Source: Caprimulgus europaeus
Lineage: Eukaryota; Chordata; Aves; Caprimulgiformes; Caprimulgidae
Direction of reading: 5' to 3'
DNA: 64,000 nucleotides
Assembly: GCA_907165065.1 (NCBI GenBank)
Contig: OU015532.1
Coordinates: 47,348,839 to 47,412,838, forward strand
The stretch's first letter is position 1. The number at the start of each line of letters is the position of its first letter. The notes under the pieces are model-generated. The model was not told where the DNA came from. It did not search any database and saw nothing but the letters and a program-made list of their open reading frames with translations. Both the position numbers and the translations under genes were made by a program. This document shows, piece after piece, positions 34,201-43,300 of this stretch.

Positions 34201-35935
34201 GAAGACACTGAAGTGCTGCATATCATGTCTGGCCCCCAGGTCTTGTTCACGTGGTTTAGATTAATGTTTCTTTCAGAATATCCCCATCCCTGTGTTCCCC
34301 TGTGACATAGTTTGTCTCTCCTTTTCACACTTCATTCACTCCCCATCTGCAAAAAAAGAAAAGCTTGTTACCTTCAGAAATATAATACAGAGAAACCCAT
34401 TTTCCCTGTGAAGACAGACAGCTAAGCCAAGGCTACTAAAGGTTGAGCACAAAACCGACAGCGCTGAAGAACCAGCAGCCAGGGCTTGTGGTGAAGCTGC
34501 AGCAAATGGCTGTTTTTCCACTGACTTAATTGGCACTTCACCCAACCTGAGCAGGATTCATCCTTTCATATTTTTCTCTTCAATCACTAGGAAAAGACTC
34601 TGTTAGCTGCTATGATGTAAACCAAACCTGCAGTCAGTTAACAGGATGTAGCAATTTGTTCAGTTGAGGCAAAATCAGACAAACTGCCGTCCCCTTTGGT
34701 GCAACACCTGAGTTGCAGCCAGAGCTGCCAGTAGAACAGAACTGAGTCAGAGCATTTGGCTTCAGAGTTTGGATGGCATTACTAGGGCCAGAGCTCAAGA
34801 GGCAGAAGGGCGTCCCCTCCACAGCCACCCTTGTGGTGAGAGGTATCTTCCATCTTTATCTTCCAATCAAACACAAGAATTTAAATTTTACAACCATTTT
34901 TTTCCCAAAGTGTCTGATTTTTGTCTTATAGAAAGATTTAAGTTGGCGTATGATTATATTGTATAACATGGTTCAGAAACAAGATTCTGACCCATCTGTA
35001 GCAACAGTAGAACACTTTGCTAGAATGAAACAAGGATGTAAAAAAATGCAAGCTTAAAACAAATTATTATACATGAGAGACTTTTCTTGATTTTTTTTTT
35101 CACTTTAAAAACCAAGGGTTAGTATTTGTACTAGAAATTACTTACAAGAAACAGTATTTTTAAAGAAATCAGATATCTGAAAGCAGTGTGAAAAAGATAC
35201 ATCTAAAATATGTCCACCAGAATGAGTCTTGGCATTCCTTCAATCTATCAGATAAAATAACCAGATTATAGAGCAGAAAATGCTAGAAAATAGCTGTGAA
35301 GATGTATTTAAGTGAGATTTCTGGTTTTAAAAGCTCTGGAGAAGTGAGGTGTTCATCTGAGGTCAATTACTGCAGCTTACAGCCCTTACAGCCCTACTGG
35401 GCTGCACAGTTTAGCATTTAGTTTAAAAAGACTGGATAGAGATCCTTAAAAATAAGATGCTTACTTGAACATGGCTTCTGAATCCTTTGAGTTTTTCCTG
35501 TGACAATTTCTTAGCTTATCCTTGTCACAGAGGAAAAAATAACATAAGCTGTAAACATTAAGGGCTGTGTGTAGGGGTGGATGTCCAAAATTAAACTGGT
35601 GAACTCTCAAGCAGAGCCTGCTGCTCACAAACTTTGGCAACATCTGGTCTGAATGAAAGTGGCATGTCCTGAATCCTCCAGTGAACAGACATGAGTAATA
35701 GTAAGCATATAAACATTTTAGTCTTCAGTTTATTTGATTTTCTTTGGATCTGTGTCCATTGTTGATTTCTCAGGAGGGAAGAGGATGTTTCTTCTAGGTG
35801 ACCAATTTAATTCTCTAAGTAGGACGAACTGTGAGGTGGTCTTACTCTGAATTTATCCATGGAACTAGATTTTGCCAGTGATGAAATTCCACAATATCCA
35901 AAAGTGGACTGAGTGGATTAATTCAAGTTTTACAT
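31201..35935. other. single-copy sequence, no gene recognised
   Basis: No repeat was recognised over 4.7 kb. The patch 33900-34200 keeps more CpG and higher complexity than its neighbours and could be conserved non-coding sequence. Short open frames on both strands here (70-112 codons) look like chance. Confidence 0.5.
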
Positions 35936-36035
35936 TAAAAAAAATAAATTAAAAAAATAAAACAAAATAAAAAAGGAAGGAAGGAGGGAAGAAAAGGAAG
36001 ACACAAAAGAAGGAATGAAGGAAAGAATAGGTCAC
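35936..36035 (+). repeat. A-rich and GGAA-type purine tract
   Basis: An A-rich run with single T and C interruptions (35936-35975) passes into ggaaggaaggagggaagaaa and further purine-rich sequence to about 36035. It contains a few tandem GGAA units and is otherwise low complexity. Confidence 0.9.
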
Positions 36036-39000
36036 AGGAAGGAACATGCCAGTAAGCCAGCCCAGGATAGGTGAGTTTTCTTAAATTAGACAATGAATAC
36101 ATCAGAAGGGTTTAATGAGCCATAATTCCTTTAGTCCCATAGAAATGAGAAGTGCAAGTATACTTCTGCTCTGTGGCTTAACACTTTCTTTGTACGCAGG
36201 GAAGCATAAGCCTTAATCATGTGATGCCCCTCAATGTTTAAATGATTTCTTGGTTTCTTTCTATTATTTGATTCTTTGTGTTGTACATATCCATTTGTTT
36301 TTTATTGTAGTGCTACTTAAAAGTTATGATTGTGTTGATTTTTGAGTGGTTAGGTATTAAAAACAAAATCTTGCTGGCATTTTTGGAGGCTACAGTTTCT
36401 CTTTAACAAGAATTTTGTTGTTGTTGTTTTGAAAAATGTGCTTAGAATTGCGTTAGGTTTGGTAAGACATAAAAGCAGATCTGTTAAAATATGGGCTGGT
36501 CAAACATGACCATCACCATTTAGGACTCTGCCAGGCTTTTATGTCCATGACTGTGGCTTTACAGAACGATCCCAAGACCCTTCAGTTGAACCCCTCCACA
36601 GATTACTGCAGGGAAAGCAACTCTTAAACCCTCTATGTCAGAGCCAAGGTGATTTAATGGTGAGTTTGGTAATGGCGCCTCTTAATGTTTTTCTGTGCCT
36701 CAGAGCTGAGGGATTTGGGTGCATTGCCTTCAAGGAGGATTATTCAATTTTTGGAATGCTAGCATGCTTCACAACTCCTTTTTTTTTTCCTCGTTGAGTT
36801 CTAGGGAGATCAGTGTCCCCATTCTTAGAAAGGAGGGCAATCTGTTTAAATAATAAGCAGAGGGAAATTAGTTTATGATTCAAAATCAAGTTGAGAATCT
36901 GTGCTAGGGAGCCAAAAGCTGATTAGACATATCCTTAACAGGAAATATTGCCATAGAAACTGAGGGAATCCTTGCTAGCTGTTAGAAGCACAGAGATAGG
37001 ACTTATTTATTTTTTTTCAGGCTCTTTTATTATTATAAAATCCTTGCAGATTCAGCAGAAGCAATATCTATAATCCCCTGAGATTTGTGCCTTTCTTTTA
37101 AATTTCATCCTTCATGATGGATTAACCTCTATAAACTTCCCTGGCCTGCAGAAGCATTCTAAGTTCATTTCACTACTTCATCATAATAAAACTTATTTCA
37201 AGGTACATTAGGCTTCTCGAGCCAGAACACTAATATGATATGTTTGTTTCAAGCAAACAAACAAATGAATAAAAGTGCTGATGGGAGGGACCTCTCTTTG
37301 ATTCAGCACTCAGTGAGCTGAGGCTGCCTCAAAATCTCTAGTTGGCTTCGGAGTTAACTGTGTTGTGCTCTGCCCCCTGCTTTAGACCTGTTGAACGAGT
37401 AAGAAGTGATTTGTGTAGTTTTAAGGGCAAACCTGATGTCAGAAAAATATCTCAAGAAAAAATAAACTCCAAAAATGAGAAAAAGGTAACAGAGCAATTC
37501 TATCTGGTAGCTTCTAATTACTTTTCTGGTAATTGCAGGAACATGTGACAGAGCTGCAAAAGAATATAACATGTATATGCACATACACCACAACAGATAT
37601 TATCCTCTCCTTCTTTTTTCTATATATAGTTTTTCCAACACCAAATCTGTCTAGATCTTCAGTCAGCTCACAATGTAAACATATACTGTATCATTAATTT
37701 GTGGACATAGAAATATAGGTCTCAGAGGCCAACTTATCTTTATTATAAAAGTCCTCTTTAAAAAGTAAAAAAAATAAATAAAAGTACTATATTCTAATAA
37801 TAGTTTATAACATAAAGGAAATATTTTCTGAGACTCTAGAATTTTGTTAAATGATATGGTAATGTAGATGCAATGTTATCCTGAAATACTAGGAAATACA
37901 ATCTGTTGTTTGAAAGAAATTGAGGAAAATTAGGTTTTCGAAAGTTTATTTGTTTTTACCTGAAAATGGCAATACATACTAATTGTATATTTGCAAAATA
38001 TCTGTGCTGATGCAAATTGGGATTTTCATAAAGAACTGTAATTCCAGTTTTTAACCCATCATTTATCTGATCAAAAGATATATGTGCTAAAAATCTTGAG
38101 ATTTGTCTTAAGGTGTCTTGCTATGTGCATGTTAAATTAACAGATATTCGTGGAAGATCAACTACAATTTATTTTCCAATATGCACAAAAAGTGCATTGT
38201 GTGTTTCACCAACACAACTAAAAGAACAAGTTTTAAATGGCTCTAAAATAGCATCTTAAAACCTATGGGGATTTTGTTTGTCAATTGCTCTCTTGCATGG
38301 TCATTTTAAAATCACTTTCTGAATGGAACAAAAAATAATCATACATTAAAGGACCCTTAGTAATGCAAATGTGAAATAGTTCCTTTAGTCCATCCTCTTC
38401 TTTCAGTGCTGAGATCTAAACTGGATGCTCCTCTCTACATACCTGTGTCTGTGGTAACAGAAAGATGTAGACTTTCTCAGAAACATTAATAAATTTCACT
38501 GTCCAGGACAGCTTGGTGAAAAGAAATTGCCAAGAATATGGTCACTAAATCACAGCAACTCAAACCTAACCCCTTGATCAACTGCCTTAGGCTGCTGACT
38601 TGTTGAGAAATTAAAACAAAAACCAAAATCCTGTCCTTTCTGTGTTGGCAGTGAGTAAATAATCCCTTCCAAATCCATACCCCATCTCTCCTCTTTGCTC
38701 CTCACCCTTACAAAAGATGAAGAGCTAAAAAGAACTATACCTAAGAACTTAGGCATAGTTCCTTGTCAGGCCATTACTCTTAGTTCTTGATTTTAAGTGC
38801 CTGGCACTGCAGAAACTGTTAAAAGAGATACTACTCTATTTTCTGTATGCTTGGGCAACGTTTGTGAAGAGTTAAATGTCAATTGAAAATTAAAGGGAGA
38901 AAACTTCAGGAAAAAAGCTTGTTTTGCATGGCTGTGTGACTTACGATTTCATAAGACACAAGGATCTCATTCTGGCAAGAAAAAATCAGTTTCATAAGTG

Positions 39001-39860
39001 TGACACAAACCACACCAAGTGAAATAGCAGTGAAAAATGTAATGTTATTTGTCAGAGCAATAGCTGTCAGAGTATGGCATTCTTGGTATCTCACAGTAAT
39101 AGAGGAAAAGGAGATAAAATGTTCCACAATCACCTTCTTAAGCAGGTGGCCACGAAATTGCCTGTGAGTTCTGTAGGAAACTGATCAATACATCCATTGC
39201 CTTCCTCATCTGTGAAATGCAATCTCATCTTTGTTTTTTAGCAAAACAGAGACATACATGTACACAAATCCTCCAGCCACTCACCTCCATGTGTTTTAAA
39301 TGAATGCTTATCGGTGTTATCAGCACTCTGTACTGATAACAACGCTCCTTTCAGCTCTCGAAGCTGTGAACTCTGTTTCCAAAGTCACTGCATCTTCACT
39401 GGGATTCTTCAAAAATTATCACTGCTTAATTTTTCCCTCCTTTTCTTCTTTAGCACAACACTCCAGAGAGTCTTCTTTCAGCTTCACAAAAAGTCTGAAA
39501 AGGGTTTTTCTTTTTCCCTCTTTCCTCCCCTGCATTGAGATGAACTTGAGTGGCAGCCAGTTGGGGGGATTAAAATGGGAAGAAAATAACTTCAGATCAA
39601 ATATTTAACTGATATCTTTTCTCTGGGATTATCAGCAGGAGATGTGAATACACATTTTTTGGTAAGTCACTGTTCAGCAAACTGTCTGCTTTTGATTGCA
39701 AAGTGACTGTAAAAAATTTAATAATGTGTAACAGCTAGCAACTGCACTTCAAAACAAATCTAGGAATGACTGACTTCTAGAAATACAGAAAAAAAGTTGC
39801 TATTTTTATTGAAATTAAAGTGATGTTGAAAAAGAAATGGGTATACTTCACTGTTGGTAG
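36036..39860. other. single-copy sequence, no gene recognised
   Basis: AT-rich DNA. It contains an 8-base inverted repeat gtttgttt / aaacaaac at 37242-37262 and the usual scatter of short open frames, with nothing that supports a gene call. Confidence 0.6.
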
Positions 39861-40318
39861 TGTTGTCCCAAAGGTGGGATCATTTACCTGGTGTGCAGAA
39901 AGTGAATATACACACGGAGTTGAGTTATTTCAGTTATTTTCTGTTTTGTGCAAGATAGGGTGCTAGGTGGTAGCACCATAAAGCTAACACTTGCTAACAC
40001 CTCATCCTGTACCTGTCAGATTATCCACGTTTTGGAGAACAAAGATGTCATCTTTCATTGGTTAGAAACTCTATTAATACTTAATCTTCTGTTGTTTAAA
40101 TCATATTTGCTTGTTACATAAATTAGCTCACATGCTTCTTGTGGATGTGGAGGGGCAAGGCTTTTTGCTTATTGAGTTGGTGGTCACTATCTCCCCTGAT
40201 GTCTTTTCCTGGATAAAGCTGCTGCCTTCTGGCCTCTTTTGGTCATTACCCAACTTTTTGCATCTTCTGGTCAGAATGTTCCTCTTTATCAGTCCTTTAT
40301 TTCCTCCTCAAGGTTAAT
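39861..40318 (-). mobile_element. LTR of an avian endogenous retrovirus, minus strand (fossil)
   Basis: The + strand begins tgttgtcccaaaggtgggat, the reverse complement of an LTR 3' end of the form ...gggacaaca. The same terminus opens the LTR at 41977, and both share a ttgtttaaatcat block further in (40086-40098 here). After the terminus comes ctggtgtgcagaaagtga and a T-rich segment near 39925-39950 where the polyadenylation signal is expected on the minus strand. The inner limit is uncertain, placed where the CR1 begins. It is more diverged than its relative at 41977 and therefore probably older. No coding region of the virus was recognised beside it. Confidence 0.7.
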
Positions 40319-40328
40319 GTGGTTAGAA

Positions 40329-40838
40329 ACCCCACATGGAGTACTGCATCCAGTTCTGGGTCCCCAACAGCAGAAGGACATGGACCTGTTGGAGGAGGTC
40401 CAGAGGAGGCCGCGAGGATGATCTTAGGGCTGGAGCACCTCTGCTGTGAGGACAGGCTGAGAGAGTTGGGGCTGGAGAAGAGAAGGCTCCAGGGAGACCT
40501 TCTAGTGGCCTCCCAGTACCTGAAGGGGCTCCAGGAAGGTGGGGAGGGACTTTGGCCAAGGGCAGGGAGTGACAGAACAAGGGGTGATGGCTTGAAAGTG
40601 GCAGAGGGGAGATGGAGCTGAGATGTGAGGAAGAAATTCTTTGGTGTGAGGGTGGTGAGACACTGGCCCACGTTGCCCAGAGAAGCTGTGGCTGCTCCTC
40701 CCTGGAAGTGTTCTCGGCCAGGTTGGATGAGGCTTTGAGCAACCTGGTCTAGTGGAAGGTGTCCCTGCTGCTGGCAGGGGGGTTGGGACTGGATGAGCTT
40801 TAAGGTCCCTTCCAACCCAAACCACTCTGGGATTGTTC
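40329..40838 (+). mobile_element. CR1 LINE 3' region, about 510 bp
   Basis: A clear CR1 3' region on the + strand. The blocks run in order: ggagtactgcatccagttct, caacagcagaaggacatgga, ctggagcacctctgctgtga, gacaggctgagagagttggg, ggagaagagaaggctccagg, agtacctgaaggggctccag, acaaggggtgatggcttgaa, gaggaagaaattctttggtg, ttgcccagagaagctgtggc and cctggtctagtggaaggtgt. It ends aaggtcccttccaacccaaa and ctctgggattgtt. It is 5'-truncated, as most CR1 copies are, with a small loss near 40460. By eye it is close to the copy at 54381-54708, so the two belong to the same subfamily. It abuts the LTR at 39861-40318. Confidence 0.97.
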
Positions 40839-41129
40839 ATACAAAGTCCCGTTGTTAAATCTTGTTTTGTAAGCCGGGTTCTACTCTGACCGTGGCAAAT
40901 CCCGACTGCCGTACGTCAGTCGCACGATCACGCAGGCTGTGGTGCACAGAGAAGCCCTGACACACAGCTCGGGCGCAGCTGCACAGTGGGAGCAGCCCGG
41001 ACTCTCACACCCGCACAGGCCACCGTGTTTTTGTCCTGAGGTCACCGGCAGAGACATGGGGAGCGGGAGCAGAGAGAGCTCTGAGCACAGCCCTGGCCGC
41101 CATTCCCCCTGAGGGTGCGACCCCCCTTG

Positions 41130-41493
41130 TTCTGCAGCGGGACTGAGGTTCCAGCTGCTGCTGAGGGGATGAACGCAGCCGCTTCCCGCCAAAACCAGCC
41201 GAGTGTCAGAGGAGAACATGTCCTGCAGCGGGACTGGGGTTCCAGCTGCTGCTGAGGGGATGAGCGCAGCTGGTTCCCGCCAAAACCAGTCGAGTGTCAG
41301 AGGAGAACATGTCCTGCAGCGGGACTGGGGTTCCAGCTGCTGCTGAGGGGATGAGCGCAGCTGCTTCCCGCCAAAACCAGCCGAGTGTCAGAGGAGAACA
41401 TGTCCTGCAGCGGGACTGGGGTTCCAGCTGCTGCTGAGGGGATGAACGCAGCCGCTTCCCGCCAAAACCAGCCGAGTGTCAGAGGAGAGCATG
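41130..41493 (+). repeat. minisatellite: four copies of a 91-bp unit
   Basis: Four complete, head-to-tail units of exactly 91 bases: 41130-41220, 41221-41311, 41312-41402 and 41403-41493. Each starts near cctgcagcgggactg, carries ttccagctgctgctgagggg and ttcccgccaaaaccag, and ends gtgtcagaggagaacatg (gagcatg in the last). Units differ at only a few positions. Units 2 and 3 share gagcgcagct where units 1 and 4 have gaacgcagcc, a pattern that records the order of duplication. Because 91 is not a multiple of three, no single reading frame is kept from unit to unit, which argues against a protein repeat. The high identity points to recent expansion. Confidence 0.97.
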
Positions 41494-41750
41494 GCGCCTC
41501 ACAGCTGCTGTCCTCCCTTCAGCCCATGGGAGCAGCGCCTGGCGCCTCACATGAACTCGTTTCACAACGGGTGGTGATGGCTGCGTGAGGGCTGGTGGTG
41601 GACGTCACCGTGAGGGACTCACAATGGGACAGGTGTGACAGCAGCAGGTAGGGAGCATGGGCGACGGTCTGGGGTGGCCCGGGGGCTCCGGCGGGAGCCA
41701 TTATAGGCGTGTGGGATGTGATGCGGCCATGGCGGGTGCTGGCTCTGCGT

Positions 41751-41836
41751 GGGGGAAAGCGCCTGAGGGGACCCATGGAGGCTCTGTCTGGGTGGGGGAA
41801 AGCGCCTGAGGGGACCCATGGAGACTCTGTCTGGGT
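41751..41836 (+). repeat. tandem duplication of a 43-bp GC-rich unit
   Basis: Two adjacent 43-base units, 41751-41793 and 41794-41836, each begin gggggaaagcgcctgagggg and end ctctgtctgggt. They differ at one base (gaggct versus gagact). A partial further copy may precede them. The unit is unrelated by eye to the 91-bp unit. Confidence 0.95.
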
Positions 41837-41976
41837 TGGGGGATGGTTAGAGAGAGCTGGGACTGGGTCCAGTCCCTGCCACGGTGGTCCTGAGCCTGGG
41901 CCCAGCGTGGGTGGGTGGCCCAGGGCAGCTGCAGGGCTGGATGGGCACCGGGCTGGCTCAGGGGCTGCTGAGGGAG

Positions 41977-42744
41977 TGTTGTCCCAAAAACTGGGTTCTT
42001 CACCCGATGTGCAAAGAGCTGATCGACCCACAGAGTGGAGGTGTTTGCTTTTATTGCAGGGCTGGGTGCCTGGCCTGGGACAGCACACCCAGTCTTTAAA
42101 TCCACAGTCATTTATATACAGGGCATTAATGTGTTCAGTTTCCTGATACATAGACTTTATTTTACTAAATCATTGGTCAAAATCTCTTTGCCCAGGATGT
42201 AAGTTAGTACACATGCTCAGTCTTGTCACTCTGTCTATTTCTTTTGAGTCAGTGGTATGAATTGGGCAGGGGGTCGGTGGTTTCCTGTTACCAGAGTTAC
42301 CTCTCCTTTAAGGTCCCACTCTTTTGGCAAGTTGAAGCAGCTCTTTAGGGCTGGGCTGACTGAGCTAGCAATTTATCAGTTCCACTTCTGCTTTTTGATG
42401 GCTACTTTCTATCTAACTACATTGTTTAAATCATGAATCTTTATAACCAACAATTTTTCTGTGGAATATAATTTTATCCTTTAGTATCTTGACATCTATA
42501 GTAGCCTCTGAGCTGGGCCTTCTTCCCCCTCCAAGGCAGATGGAAAAGGGATTTTCCAGTATTGTAACCTTTCTGGCTTTGTTACAACATTAACCCTTGT
42601 CACCTGCTCTGCAAGCACAAGGGGATGGAGTTTCTGAGGAGTAAATACGATAGGGTAAACCCCAGTAACCTGTTTACTGGAGCAAGGAGTGGAATTTTGT
42701 TGCATGTGTGTGCACATAGTACCAGTGTCAGTCATTGTCTGACA
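41977..42744 (-). mobile_element. LTR of an avian endogenous retrovirus, minus strand (fossil)
   Basis: The + strand opens tgttgtcccaaaaactgggt, the complement of an LTR 3' end reading ...gggacaaca on the minus strand. On the minus strand an AATAAA signal lies at 42050-42055 and a TATA-like box, tgtatataaa, at 42111-42120, about 60 bases further upstream. That is the order expected for U3, R and U5. The terminus and a ttgtttaaatcat block (about 42420-42434) are shared with the LTR at 39861, so both belong to one family group. The 5' end of the LTR (right edge) is uncertain: about 42490 and about 42744 both end in CA, and neither gives an exact target-site duplication. No viral coding region was recognised. 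It looks younger than the copy at 39861. Confidence 0.75.
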
Positions 42745-42800
42745 GGAAGAGAAGATTTTATGACTCTTGTATGTGTCCTAAAATTAGGGTTATTTTTACC

Positions 42801-43296
42801 TGGTTTTCAATGAGCCAAAAACCACAGAGTCGTGACGTTTGTTTAATTCATGTCTGCACAGAGATGAAAGCTAGGCAGTAACTCCACAAAGATAGCACAT
42901 CTTAGTTAGTACAGGGCTGACATTCTATATATTTTTAGCTACAGTTATCAGTATATTTTACAATTACATAAAGTCACCCTTGTTCTCATTTCATCCTGTT
43001 AGGTCTTGTCTTTGCTTAAAGTCACAATATCCTCTCTGCTACACATGTGTTTAAAAAACATGCTTCTATGGGTGGGTGGGGCCTTCCTGCTCAGGGGTGG
43101 GGGTTTGTACTATTCTAATTAGGATAATTCACCTGTAATTGAAGTAAATATCAGGTATATCAGATGTTTTTGTTCTCTCTTGGTTTACCTTGTTGCTTAT
43201 CTGGCTGTTCCATGGTGTTGCCTTGTCTCTTCCAGGGTCAAGTTTGGTTACTCTCAGCAAAAGTCTGGGTATTGCCCTTTGTCTCATTTTTTCACA
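42801..43296 (-). mobile_element. solo LTR of an avian endogenous retrovirus, minus strand (fossil)
   Basis: On the minus strand this 496-base segment starts TGTGAAAAAATGAGAC and ends CATTGAAAACCA, so it keeps the TG...CA ends of an LTR. A TATA-like box lies near 42932-42940 and an ATTAAA polyadenylation signal near 42842-42848. The central region, with ctgacattctatatattttt and agtcacccttgttctcat on the + strand, is familiar from bird LTRs. The bases tacc lie directly outside both ends (42797-42800 and 43297-43300), a possible 4-bp target-site duplication of the length made by class I retroviral integrases; a 4-base match can occur by chance. No internal viral sequence is present, so it is a solo LTR. 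Confidence 0.8.
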
Positions 43297-43300
43297 TACC

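Larger units (their letters stand above)
40860..41976. promoter_or_regulatory. GC- and CpG-rich island with tandem repeats
   Basis: About 1.1 kb of strikingly GC-rich DNA within an AT-rich region. By hand count about 17 CpG dinucleotides fall in 40870-41135 alone, an island-like density. It contains two cAMP-response-element-like cores, tacgtca at 40912-40918 and ggacgtcac at 41600-41608. It also holds the 91-bp tandem array (41130-41493) and a duplicated 43-bp unit (41751-41836). The left edge meets the CR1 end and the right edge meets an LTR. It could be a promoter-type island of an unannotated transcript, or a GC-rich repeat carried in with the neighbouring elements; the sequence does not decide. 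Open frames of up to 210 codons on the minus strand here follow from GC-richness and tandem duplication and are not credible genes. Confidence 0.5.

Noticed and set aside
40297-40840. Open frames of 100-172 codons on both strands
   Set aside because: They lie wholly within the CR1 3' region. The minus-strand frames read the element backwards and are not genes.
40881-41219. 112-codon minus-strand frame in the CpG island
   Set aside because: It runs into the 91-bp array, whose unit length is not a multiple of three, and shows no domain.
41130-41493. CRISPR-like repeat array
   Set aside because: Units are adjacent with no spacers and far too long; this is a minisatellite in animal DNA.
41519-42151. 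210-codon minus-strand frame, the longest in the window, and the 145-codon + frame opposite
   Set aside because: They span a GC-rich island, the duplicated 43-bp unit and the end of an LTR. Length comes from stop-poor composition, and the proline- and serine-rich translation repeats with the DNA duplication.
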